In this document: piece after piece, positions 36,344 through 48,100 of the stretch
How the letters are laid out: the number at the start of each line of letters is the position of its first letter
Numbering within the stretch: the first letter of the stretch is position 1
Assembly: GCF_932526225.1 (NCBI RefSeq)
Contig: NC_064038.1
Span: 17,345,075-17,409,074 of the forward strand
Direction of reading: 5' to 3'
Source: Nematostella vectensis
Lineage: Eukaryota > Cnidaria > Anthozoa > Actiniaria > Edwardsiidae
Length of the DNA: 64,000 nucleotides
Made by a program: the position numbers and the translations under genes
Notes under the pieces: model-generated
Database searches by the model: none
Told to the model about the DNA's origin: nothing
The model's input: the letters and a program-made list of their open reading frames with translations, nothing else

Positions 36344-36859
36344 ATGGGCGATACAGATAAAGACGAACGTGCTCAGCTACACTTTCCTCTCCCTGAAAGT
36401 TTCAACTCCGCAGTGAACGGCTTGCAGCAAGCTGACAACTGGCGAAAATGGCTGAGACGTTTCGAAAGGTACCGCATTGCCTCTGGCCTCAAGTCAAAAC
36501 CCGACAACGAGCAAGTGAGCATACTGCTCTACTCCATGGGATCGTGTGCTGACGACATTCTCGCAACACTAAAGATCGACGAAGAGAAGACAACCTTCGA
36601 AGAGATGACAACAGCGCTGAATACCTATTTTGGTGCCCGAAAAAACGTCATCGTTGACAGAGCTCGCTTCAATCGTCGCGTGCAGAAGCCCGGTGAGTCC
36701 TTTGACCAGTTTTTACAAGGCCTCTACCGGCTAGCGGACGATTGTAGTTATGGTTCTCTAAGGGAAGAATTAATTAGAGACCGAATAATTGTCGGAGTCC
36801 AAGATGAAACCCTATCAGATCGTCTCCAAATCAAATCTGACTCTTACACAAACTATTGA
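36344..36859 (+). CDS. Gypsy gag (capsid region)
   Basis: 171 codons from ATG at 36344, 25 bases after the primer-binding-like site. The sequence is typical of animal Gypsy/retrotransposon capsids: NWRKWLRRFERYRIASGL, then FNRRVQKPGESFDQFLQGLY and LRDRII-like (LIRDRIIVGVQDE). It ends at TGA at 36857, in the middle of a conserved helix whose continuation lies in the +1 frame, so a frame change here separates capsid from zinc knuckle. It packages the element RNA. Confidence 0.85.
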   Translation: MGDTDKDERAQLHFPLPESFNSAVNGLQQADNWRKWLRRFERYRIASGLKSKPDNEQVSILLYSMGSCADDILATLKIDEEKTTFEEMTTALNTYFGARKNVIVDRARFNRRVQKPGESFDQFLQGLYRLADDCSYGSLREELIRDRIIVGVQDETLSDRLQIKSDSYTNY

Positions 36860-39800
36860 AATGTGCAGGCTTACGGAGATGAGGAAGGAAAATAGATATG
36901 TGGTTAGGGGGGAGACAAGAAGTCAGAACGTAGATTTTGTCAAGAAAGTCCATCCAAAAACCCCTAAGCCTAAGAAATCCCAGTCCAAGGGGGGTCCCCA
37001 GGGAAGTGCCCAGGGAAAATCCAAGTGCAAGTTCTGTGGCAAACAGAAGCATGACCGCCAGCTTTGCCCAGCAAAGAATGACACCTGCCATAAGAGTGAT
37101 AAGAGGGGACATTGGCAAGGCGTATGCCAGTCAAAACAAGCCAAGGGAAATGTCAATGAGCTTGAAGTTGAATCTCCATTCCTAGGGGACGTGAGCAAAT
37201 CCAGCGTGGAGTACTGGAAGGCAGAAATAGAAGTCGACGGGCAACCCATAACTTTTAAATTAGACACTGGTGCCGCTGTGTCGGTGATCAGCGACCAGGA
37301 GCCATTGCTCAACTCCTATGAACTAGTCAAGCCTAAGGAGGTTCTGAGGGGCCCAGGGGGTTCAAGGCTCTCAGATTTAGGAACCCTTGATGTATGCTTG
37401 AAGGCACAGGGGAAAGAAATGAGAGAGACGGTGTACGTAGTCAAGAATCAACCCCATTCACTGCTTAGCAGGAATGCCTGTGTGAAGTTAGGCCTAGTAG
37501 TGAGGGCAGACACCAATGTAGAGGAATTTATTCCCACCCCTGATTACAGAACAGAGTTTCCCAAGTTGTTTAAGGGACTCGGCAAGATGAAAACCGAGTA
37601 CCACACTACTTTGAAACCTGATACTTACCCTGTTTGTCTCTTTACACCAAGGAAAGTACCTCACCCTTTACTTCTCAAAGTGAAGCTGGAGTTGGACAAG
37701 ATGATTCAGCAGGGAGTCATCTCTCCAGTCACAGAGCCAACCCAATGGTGTTCTGGTATGGTCCCAGTCCTCAAGCCTAATGGATCTGTCCGTATTTGTG
37801 TAGACCTCGTCGCACTCAATAGAAATGTCCAGAGGGAAGTCCACCCGATGTTTTCAGTCGATGAAAGTCTGGCCAAGCTCAGCAAAAGCAGAGTCTTCTC
37901 TAAACTGGATACCAACAGTGGATTCTGGCAACTCCAACTCGACAAGGAGTCACGTCTACTGACTACCTTCATCACCCCCTATGGCAGATTTTGTTTTAAT
38001 CGTGTTCCATTTGGAATCTGCTCAGCACCAGAGGTCTATCAGCGTACCATGTCCAGCATCCTACACGGGCTAGATGGAGTGATATGTCATATCGACGACA
38101 CACTGGTTTATGGAGAGACCCAGGAGCAACATGACACAAGGCTTCGTGAAGTCCTTAGACGCCTACAAGAGGCAGGTGTGACCCTCAACGAGAAATGTGA
38201 GTTCTCCAAACCCTCTGTCAAGTTCCTCGGACACATTATTGACCATAGTGGTGTGCGCCCAGACCCCGCTAAGACCGAAGCAATCAAGAGTTTCCCAACT
38301 CCTCAGACAGTCAGTGACCTGCAGCGATTCATGGGTATGGTCAACCAGATGGGAAAGTTCCTCCCAAGCTTGGCTAACCTCAACGAACCTCTAAGACAAC
38401 TCCTGAAGAAAGAGAATGAGTGGGCCTGTGGCGAGTCTCAGCAACAATCCTTCACAAGGATCAAGGAAGAGCTGACGTCATCAAGAAGTCTTGCGCACTA
38501 TGACCCTAACCGCCCAACCATTGTATCCAGTGATGCATCCAACCTGGGTATAGGGGCAGTCTTACTTCGGCTACAAGACGACGGAACTAGAAGACCAGTC
38601 TCATATGCATCCAGATCACTCCCAGAGACAGAGACGAGATACGCAGTGATAGAGAAGGAAGCACTGGCAGTTACCTGGGCATGTGAGAAGTTTACCAACT
38701 ATGTTCTTGGCATGCAGTTTACAGTCGAGACCGATCGCAAGCCGCTGGTCCCTCTCCTGAGCTACACTGACCTGTCAAGAATGCCGCCTAGAATTCTGAG
38801 ATTCCGCATGCGTCTCCTGAAGTACAATCCCCATGTAGTTTACGTACCGGGGAAGAACCAAGTCATAGCTGACACATTGTCACGAGCTCCAGCAAGCAAA
38901 CCACTCACAGAAGATGAAACATTGGTAGAAGAAGTTGAAAGCTTCACCAGTCAGATTATCACAGGTTTACCAGCAACTCCTAAGCGACTTCAAGAAATCA
39001 GAGAAGCACAAGATGCTAATGAAGAATGCTCCCAGATTAAGAAGTACTTTATTGACGGATGGTCGACATACATGCCGAATTCGCTATTACTGAGACCGTT
39101 CTGGGAGAACAAAGGTCATCTTGCTGTCGTGGACGGACTACTACTGTATGACGAGAGAATAGTCATCCCACGAAAGATGAGATTGGAGATCCTCAACTCG
39201 ATCCATCAAGGACACCTGGGGATTACCAAGTGTCAAGCCCGAGCACGAATGTCTGTATGGTGGCCAGGTATCACCTCGGCTATTACAGATCTGGTAACCA
39301 AGTGTTTCACATGCGCCAAGCATCGACCAGAGCCGAAAGAGCCTCTGATGCCCTCTTCTTTCCCGACCCGTCCCTGGGAAAGAGTGGCAGTAGATCTCTT
39401 TGACCTGAAAGGAAAGTCCCACATGGTCATAGTGGACTACTACTCAAGGTGGGTAGAAGTCAGGAAACTCACAAGTGAGTCCTCGGAAACCGCAATCAGT
39501 GTCCTAAAAGAGATATTCTCAACTCATGGCATCCCCGATCTTGTCGTATCCGACAATGGTCCCCAGTTTGCAAGTAATTTATATGAACAGTTCGCAAAGA
39601 ACTATGGGTTAACTCATGTAACAAGCTCCCCACTCTACCCAAGAGCCAATGGTGAAGTAGAACGCGCGGTTCGAACGGTCAAGGAAATCCTGAAGAAGAA
39701 CGAAGACCCATACTTAGGGCTCCTTAGCTACCGAACGTCACCACTACAGAACGGCTTAGCTCCTTGTGAACTACTAATGAGCCGACAGTTACGCACACAA

Positions 39801-39917
39801 CTTCCAACCCTACCGGAAACTCTACAGCCAGAGCTGAAGATGAACGAATTGGTAAAGCTGAAGGCAAAGGAGGAAGCTTACCGCAGTAATCAACAGCTGT
39901 CACATGACACTCGTTAG
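36789..39917 (+). pseudogene. Gypsy nucleocapsid-pol (protease, RT, RNase H, integrase)
   Basis: Frame +1 relative to gag, overlapping it by 71 bases. In order: zinc knuckle CKFCGKQKHDRQLC and a second one missing a Cys (CHKSDKRGHWQGVC) at about residues 80-113; aspartic protease FKLDTGAAVSVIS (about 157-169); RT with KLDTNSGFWQLQL and catalytic HIDDTLVYG (about 435); RNase H SSDASNLGIGAVLL to ETDRKPLVPLL; integrase HHCC finger (HQGHLG...CFTCAKH), then catalytic Asp in VAVDLFD, SDNGPQFA and Glu in NGEVERAV. It ends at TAG 39915-39917, before the usual integrase tail. Catalytic motifs are intact, but the gag-pol frame break and early stop make function doubtful unless recoding occurs. Confidence 0.85.
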
Positions 39918-40240
39918 CAGGTTAAAGAGCTTCCGCAACTCCAGACAGGGGATAAGGTGTGGATTCGGGATCAAGATCGGATGGGAAAGGTACTAACACC
40001 AGCAAAGTCTCCAAGATTGTAGAGACTGAGAAAGGAAGCCAGATAAGAAGAAACAGAAGTGCCTTGGTCTCAGCAACACCAAAGAAACCACAAGCACCAA
40101 CAAGTGAAGAGAAGCCAACAATACAACCTGCGGTGCTACCAGCTAAGAGCGACAACGTTGCTACGGCTGCACCATCACCAATCACTACCCGCAGTGGCAG
40201 AATTGTGAAACCCCCACAAAGACTTATCAATGAAACTTGA
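39918..40240 (+). pseudogene. Gypsy integrase C-terminal tail, separated by stop and frameshift
   Basis: After the TAG the same frame continues with LQTGDKVWIRDQDRMGKV, a typical integrase tail, to about 40020. The element's end then lies in another frame (IRRNRSALVSA ... ITTRSGRIVKPPQRL) up to TGA at 40238-40240. At least one stop and one frameshift therefore disable the tail. Confidence 0.8.
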
Positions 40241-40372
40241 ACATTATAGCATAAGGGACATTGAACTTTATAGGTTGTTGCTTACTGACATTCTCACTGT
40301 CTTTCGTTGTAGGAGTCAGCAGATTAGCAGATTGATTGTTAGACTCCCCAGGAGATTAGCTTAAAGGGGAGA

Positions 40373-40528
40373 TGTAGTATTATGCTATAGCTTAGGCATA
40401 TTTGGGAACCCTGTGTTATGTGTTTGTACATCCGGGACTTGAGGGTGAGTCCGCCATCTTGGATTAAAACGTTGTTGTTGACTGTTCATCGGTGTACTTC
40501 TCTCAACTCAATCGATCATAATATAACA
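40373..40528 (+). repeat. 3' LTR
   Basis: 156 bases, intact, with uninterrupted TTAA (40464-40467) that is the insertion site in the 5' LTR. Confidence 0.95.
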
Positions 40529-40533
40529 CAAAT

Positions 40534-41946
40534 AGCACGTTTATTGCGAATCGGTTGTCTTCTTTCCGCCTGGGGGGGGGGGGGGGGGGGGGGGGCGGTG
40601 CGAAATCTAATAACAGTCACTTACGTGCAAAATCACATTGAAAAGGTCGACGTATGCCTCCACTGGAAATGAGCTCGACTTTGACACGCACCAGATATTA
40701 GACTGATTTGGTGCAAGTTCGGTAATTTGCGAGGGGCTTCCCGGATCAAAGCTAGAAAAATAAGGAAAAATCCATGAAATAAATATATTGTTCTATAGTT
40801 TAGGCCTGGCACTAGTGCGGCCTTCACGTCACGCTGCCTGGAAAAAGACTGGATACGATATGAGAAACGAGGGAGCAATTTCCCACGGACGTAGATAGTG
40901 GTCGAGTCCGCGGCATTGCAGCGGTCATACCTCACAGTCGAAAACTTCCAAATAAACATCTTCGGAATCGAGCATCATAAAAAAAGATAGCGGCCATATG
41001 ACAAAAGAGTTACGTCTCTCTCTTATGTACCCATACGAGTAAGAGAGACAATTCCTGCCTTTGTTGTATGCTGAATGAAATTTTCCAACTATTTTCTTTA
41101 AATTTTCTGATAATGTATCTTATATAACTTTGAACCATGACAGCTGACGGGTGCTTTTCCTTTTTTTTTCCTTTGTTCTATTTTACTAAAGTTATTAGCG
41201 TAAGCTTAATTGAGTACTTATTTTACTTACTTTAATGGGTACCTCTTAGCATATGAAGTTTTATTCACAATGCAACCTGCTTTGATACCTGCTTTTCTAT
41301 ATCAATTAATTTTGAGGGTTTACATGGATATACTCGTCAACATAAGTAACTTATTATAAGTACTTTAAAATTTTCAATGAAAACTCACAGAAGAGTCTAC
41401 AGAAATTACATCATGAATAGGCTTTTTTCAGATAGGTATTATATGATACATATGGCTGCGCAACCCCTCCACTCCCCCCACAGCTAATTCTTAATTAGCA
41501 GAGATGACACGCAAAACAACGAACTCGCGCGTTCTAAGTCGAGATTAGGAACCTAATTGACTGACTCACTCACTCGTCCGTTCTTGCTCATTAAATTTTT
41601 AATCTGCCTGACGACATATAAATTAATAAACACTAACTAAATTGAGTAGACTAAGACTAGATATTTATATGGTCTGTCACCACACACGAGTCGGATCGCC
41701 ATCTTGGATTTCTCCGACAATCTCTCACTTTCCGGAGATAGTGATCGGAAAATTCCGATGTGAAGTTGGGTATGACCGCTGGGAGTCCGCGGACTCTACC
41801 ACAATCTACGTCCCTGAGAAACGAGTCAGACCGACCAACATCAAGCAGCGATGAAAGAAAATCTTTTAATATTCCCTCTTAAATAACCCTTACTTTACCC
41901 AAATAATACTGTAACGTAGCTGAATAGTCCAGCTAACGCCCTAGTG
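40534..41946. other. Upstream region of CERT1
   Basis: Contains a run of about 24-27 G at 40572, an inverted pair of about 90 bases (40878-40965 versus 41735-41832, both containing tatgaccgctg/ctacgtcc on opposite strands) and AT-rich DNA. The 5' UTR and promoter of CERT1 presumably lie near 41640-41946, but no TATA box or TSS motif is clear. Confidence 0.55.
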
Positions 41947-42183
41947 ATGTCTGGGGAGCATACTCCGAGTTTTAGCGACGAGGATGAAGACGAATTGGAT
42001 GCTTCTACTCAGCCGAATGTCCCGGCGAGTCAAGGGTATCTTTCCAAGTGGACGAATTATTTGCATGGTTGGCAGGAGAGATGGGTTGTTTTGAGAGAAG
42101 GGACTCTTTCTTATTATAAATCGGAGTTTGATACTGCTTTTGGTTGCCGTGGTTCCATCAGTATGGCTAAGGCGTCTATTGAG
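41947..42183 (+). CDS. CERT1: CERT1 exon 1 (PH domain, first part)
   Basis: 79 codons from ATG with acidic leader SDEDEDELD, then PH strands; donor GAG/GTAAGA. The 5' boundary (UTR) is not determined. Confidence 0.93.
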
Positions 42184-45100
42184 GTAAGAATAATACCGGC
42201 GAGCATGTCGCCTTCTCACCTCTTTGTCATTCTCAGGTCGAATATAACTTATCAGAAACTAAACTATATATTTTACGCGTTCTATTTGTATTCAATCCTA
42301 GGAGATATTATCTAGCTTTCTTGAGCTTGTTTATTAAAATGTACTTGTTACGAAATCAAGGTTGTTTGATTGTGTGATCTAGTGTTGTGCGAGTGATAGT
42401 ACAATACAATTACTTCACGTACTGTTTGTTGTCTGTAATCGATTACCGTTTACTAAAGTGTCATATAAAGTGGATTTGATGAGAACTCCATTTTCCAATT
42501 CTGTGAGATTATGAGTCATAGTTTCGAGCTTTGTATTCTGTTATTATTCTGAGGAAATTTAAGTCACGAGCTTTAGGGGCGGATAAGTTGTCAACGAATA
42601 TTGAGACATTTCAACTGCTAATCAAATTACACCTATATTAGAATTCAAAACGAGAAACCTAAATTGCAGCACTCTCCTTATTTACTCTAGTTATCTGAGT
42701 CTTATTAGTTAGATTTTGTCATGCTATTTTCCTCAATTATTAAATCAACTTCTTAATCCAAGGTGATTAAATGTTTATGATTTTTCATCAATAAAACATT
42801 TAAGACTCTTCCAAGGAAGATAACATTTATTTTACATTTTTCTTTTATCACACGAGGATTTTGGATGGTTTTTAGTAGAATGCCCTATGGTAGCCTTAGT
42901 ACACCCTATGATAGCCTACATGCAGGCCTTGGATGGTTTTTAGTAGTACACCCTATGGTAGCCTACCTGCAGGCCTTGGATGGTTTTTAGTAGTACACCC
43001 TATGGTAGCCTACCTGTAGGCCTTGGATGGTTTTTAGTAGTACACCCTATGGTAGCCTACTTGCAGGCTTTGGATGGTTTTTAGTAGTACACCCTATGGT
43101 AGCCTACCTGTAGGCTTTGGATGGTTTTTAGTAGTACACCCTATGGTAGCCTACCTGCAGGCCTTGGATGGTTTTTAGTAGTACACCCTATGGTAGCCTA
43201 CTTCAGGCCTTGGATGGTTTTTAGTAGTACACCCTATGGTAGCCTACCTGAAGGCCTTAGATGTCTTAAGTAAACAAATCCTATTCTAGCATGTTCTAAA
43301 AGCATGTACTAATTTCTACAATGTTCCAAGTGTGAGAGCCTGCACGTTATCAATATTCTCGGCAGTTCTGCTAATGAATATACAGTGACTCTGTCAAAAC
43401 TCTCTGTGGCCAATAACTATTATTTTTAGACTATTATAACTATTTAAAATAACTATTTCTTTTTTTTGTCCAACCAATTCATTCCTAATTCCTTTCACAG
43501 CCTCATGAGTTTGATGAGTGTCGATTTGATGTCTCTGTCAATGACTGCATGTATTACCTAAGAGCCGAAAGTGTTGAGGAGCGTCAGAAATGGGTGGATG
43601 CTTTAGAAGCTGTCAAGGTAGTGTTTATTTCTATCCTTTAAAGTAAATGCCAACTTGAGAGAAAGAGAGTAAAGCATAGATACCAAGCTCTGTTAAAAGT
43701 CACTGGAGATTTTTGTAAAGGCTGTAGTCACAAGAGATTTTTGTTGAGTGTGCGGCTTCAGGCTACATACCTTCATGGATAACAATAGAACCCATTTTGC
43801 TCTGTTTGTTGAGTGTGCGGCTTCAGGCTACATACCTTCGTGGATAACAATAGAACCCATTTTGCTCTGTTTGTTGAGTGTGCGGCTTCAGGCTACATAC
43901 CTTCATGGATAACAATAGAACCCATTTTGCTCTGTTTGTTGAGTGTGCGGCTTCAGGCTACATACCTTCATGGATAACAATAGAACCCATTTTGCTCTGT
44001 TTGTTGAGTGTGCGGCTTCAGGCTACATACCTTCATGGATAACAATAGAACCCATTTTGCTCTGTTTGTTGAGTGTGCGGCTTCAGGCTACATACCTTCA
44101 TGGATAACAATAGAACCCATTTTGCTCTGTTTGTTGAGTGTGCGGCTTCAGGCTACATACCTTCATGGATAACAATAGAACCCATTTTGCTCTGTTTTTT
44201 TTCTCTAGACTTTTAGTATATTGATAATAACACCTCAGGTAGTACCCCAATCATTACACTACTAGAATATTTTTTTAAGGGAAATGTATAGTGCTAATTT
44301 GTCCCACATCAGTTGTACTGTTATTGGACTATTATATTTTAGTGGGATAAATGATGAGTGGACATCAAGAAAATAAACTCTTTCTGCCTCTCTGTACTTG
44401 TTCATTTGATAAGGCCTTTAAGTTAATTATTTGTTCCATTAAAGGCAGCAGAGTCTGGTTATGGGTCTGAGACTAGCCTGAGGAAAGGTGGATCCATGCT
44501 CTCACTGTCATCTGTCACCAGCCTGGGCACCACTTTGTCAACCTCATCATTTAAGGTACATTCATTGCCTCAGAGATCAGCTCCAATGGTCTCCAGTTTG
44601 GCAATTCATTAATTAATAATTTACTAATTTATAATTATTTATTAATTTATTGATTGAAATAGTTTTTTTAAGTATTTCTGTAACTGTACACAAAAACTCC
44701 TTACATCTCAGTTCTAATTATGTTTTTCTTTCTTGGTGTAAAGTAACCCTTGATTTTCAGTGGGTGCTTTTTTTGAAACTGTATCATTCCTAAACCCTGA
44801 ACTAAACTGATTCTTATTTATTGCAGCATTATGAAACATATAAATCACAAACATAATAAGTAATCTCTAACTTTCAATCTTTTATTGTACTGTATTTGTG
44901 TCATTACAGAAGGGACGTGGTCTGCGAGAAAAGTTACTAGAACTGGAGACTTTCCGTGATATTGTGGGCCGGCAGATAGACACCTTACAGAGCTACTTTG
45001 ATGCTTGTGCCAGCACTAGTGTAACCCAAGATATAAGAGACAGTAGCCATGATGAACTCTATGGTAGCAATGAAGGGTGTACGTTGTTTTTATGTTTTAG

Positions 45101-48100
45101 TGTTTGTATGATTTATGTGAACCTGCTAAAGTATTTGGTCACCTGATCTCCTTGGGATCCTTGCAGTTAGTAGCTGAAAAACAATGTCACAAATATAGCA
45201 TGTTCAAGTCAACAACACACTATATTCATGCAATACAACTTGATGTCTGAGCACAAACATGGCTAGTGATCAATGTTATTGTTATTGTGGAGGAAGGAAA
45301 ATCAAGAATAACCTTTTAGGAAACCTATAGATTTCCAGAATTCAAAAAAATAGAACAACCCTAAAATCAGCACTGCCTCCAAATAAGCATCTCACACAAA
45401 AAAATACTGTAAAATCTCCATAATTCTCCCAATTTTCTTAATCTATAGTGGATCATACAACTCACCATTATTTTAATCTATAGTGGTTCATCATACAACT
45501 CACCATTTTTTTAATCTATAGTGGATCATGATGCTGATGATGAAATGGATGAGCTTTCTAAGACGCCCACACCTGCCTCTATGGCTGAGCGACTGGGTAA
45601 TAAGAACCATAATGACATGGCTACTCTTGCCAAGGGTATTGACTTCCGTGGGGAGGCCATCACATTCAAGGCAACCACAGCAGGCATCCTGGCCACTCTA
45701 GAACACTGCCTTGACCTTATGGGCAAACGGGAGGACTATTGGCAGAGGAGACTAGAGCGGGTAAGCCTATCATATAACTTATTTATTTGAAGAATGTCAG
45801 GCAGTCTCTTTTTTTTATTGTTTAATTAAAATTAAACATTATTATTGATAATATGATAACTAATAATAAAAAATAGCCATCTACTACGGAAGTCTGACAC
45901 TTGATCAACAGCATGTGTTCTGTAGTATTGTCAATTCCTTAATGAATTGTAGGGGTTGCATAAGTTTCAGTAGGTATTCATTCTTATCTTACAGGAAATA
46001 GAAAAGCGAAAGAAGGCAGAAGCTTCAGTCAAGGAGTCAGTCGTCTCGGCCAAGAAACATGCCTTCCTTGGAGGCCCTGACTTTGAGGTAGACTCTGAGC
46101 TAGGGCGGTTACATGGGTTTGCCAGTGGGCGGTTACATGGGTTTGCCAGTGGGCGGTTACATGGGTTTGCCAGTGGGCGGTTACATGGGTTTGCCAGTGG
46201 GTGGTTACATGGGTTTGCCAGTGGGCGGTTACATGGGTATGCCAGTGGGTGGTTACATGGGTTTGCCAGTGGGCGGTTACATGGGTATGCCAGTGGGTGG
46301 TTACATGGGTTTGCCAGTGGGCGGTTACATGGGTTTGCCAGTGGGCGGTTACATGGGTTTGCCAGTGGGTGGTTACATGGGTTTGCCAGTGGGTGGTTAC
46401 ATGGGTTTGCCAGTGGGTGGTTACATGGGTTTGCCAGTGGGTGGTTACATTGGTTTGCCAGTCGTCAGTTACATGGGTTTGCCAGTGGGCGGTTACATGG
46501 GTTTGCCAGTCGTCAGTTACATGGGTTTGCCAGTGGGTGGTTACATGGGTTTGCCAGTGGGTGGTTACATGGGTTTGCAAGTGGGTGGTTACATGGGTTT
46601 GCCAGTGGGCAGTTACATGGGTTTGCCAGTGGGCGGTTACATGGGTATGCCAGTGGGTGGTTACATGGGTATGCCAGTGGGTGGTTACATGGGTATGCCA
46701 GTGGGTGGTTACATGGGTATGCCAGTGGGTGGTTACATGGGTATGCCAGTGGGTGGTTACATGGGTATGCCAGTGGGTGGTTACATGGGTATGCCAGTGG
46801 GTGGTTACATGGGTTTGCCAGTGGGTGGTTACATGGGTTTGCCAGTGGGTGGTTACATGGGTTTGCCAGTGGGTGGTTACATGGGTTTGCCAGTGGGTGG
46901 TTACATGGGTTTGCCAGTTTGTGGTTACATGGGTTTGCCAGTGGGCAGTTACACAGATAAGTAAATTTACCTCTTGACACTTCCTCTGTCTTAACAACAA
47001 GCTTATGCTATGCCATATGCCTTCTTTGTTTGAAAATATATCATCATGTCTGCAAATAACACATTTAATGAATGCGAGCAGAGAAAACATAACTTTATAT
47101 ATGGATACAAGTACCTTTTAGTATGTGATCTTATTATCATTATAAAGGCCTCGAAACACAATTTCCTAGTGTCAGAACTACTATAATATTCTCTATGGTA
47201 ATTTAAATGAAATAATGTTTGTTTTGTAGGAAGGACCCCACTGTGCTCTAAATGAAGAAGAGTTCTATGATGCCATGGAGATGGAGCTTGAGCGTCAGAA
47301 TGAGCAAGCTGAGTGCATGCACTCCCACGTGAGTACCCCTTTTCTTACTCTTTTAACATAAGCTTACTTTAGCATACTGCTTACTACACGTAAAACAGGT
47401 AATGAGGTAAACAACAAAATCTACTACTGTAGATATACTACATCCCTAGTGATCTGCTACATCCCTAGTGATCTGCTACATCCCTAGTGATCTGCTACAT
47501 CCCTAGTGATCTGCTACATCCCTAGTGATCTGCTACATCCCTAGTGATCTGCTACATCCCTAGTGATCTGCTACATCCCTAGTGATCTGCTACATCCCTA
47601 GTGATCTGCTACATCCCTAGTGATCTGCTACATCCCTAGTGATCTGCTACATCCCTAGTGATCTGCTACATCCCTAGTGATCTGCTACATCCCTAGTGAT
47701 CTGCTACATCCCTAGTGATCTGCTACATCCCTAGTGATCTGCTACATCCCTAGTGATCTGCTACATCCCTAGTGATCTGCTACATCCCTAGTGATCTGCT
47801 ACATCCCTAGTGATCTGCTACATCCCTAGTGATCTGCTACATCCCTAGTGATCTGCTACATCCCTAGTGATCTGCTACATCCCTAGTGATCTGCTACATC
47901 CCTTGTGATCTATTTTCCATTTAAAGTGTAGCATCAAACTCTTAAAGTGCATCTGAAGGAATAAAAGCAATATCCTCCAAAACAGTTCATTCATCAAATA
48001 TAATATCTTCAATGCTAGAAGAATCTTTATTACAAAAAATCTCCGATTTCCCATAAACCCCGATTTTTTTTACAGCCTTTTGAATATACCAGTCTGTAAA

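Larger units (their letters stand above)
35173..40528 (+). mobile_element. Ty3/Gypsy LTR retrotransposon with nested DNA transposon
   Basis: 5' LTR 35173-36318 (157 bases once the insert at 35268-36252 and its TTAA are removed) and 3' LTR 40373-40528 (156 bases) differ by one substitution and one indel. Target duplication CAAAT at 35168-35172 and 40529-40533. LTRs are TG...CA. A primer-binding-like tggtggcagtgg follows at 36319 and a polypurine tract (aaaggggaga) precedes the 3' LTR. Young by LTR identity, but its coding region is broken in several places. Confidence 0.95.

Noticed and set aside
46029-47090. ORFs with MGLPVGGY or HWQTHVTT repeats
   Set aside because: 24-bp array within CERT1 intron 6; open on both strands, no independent support.
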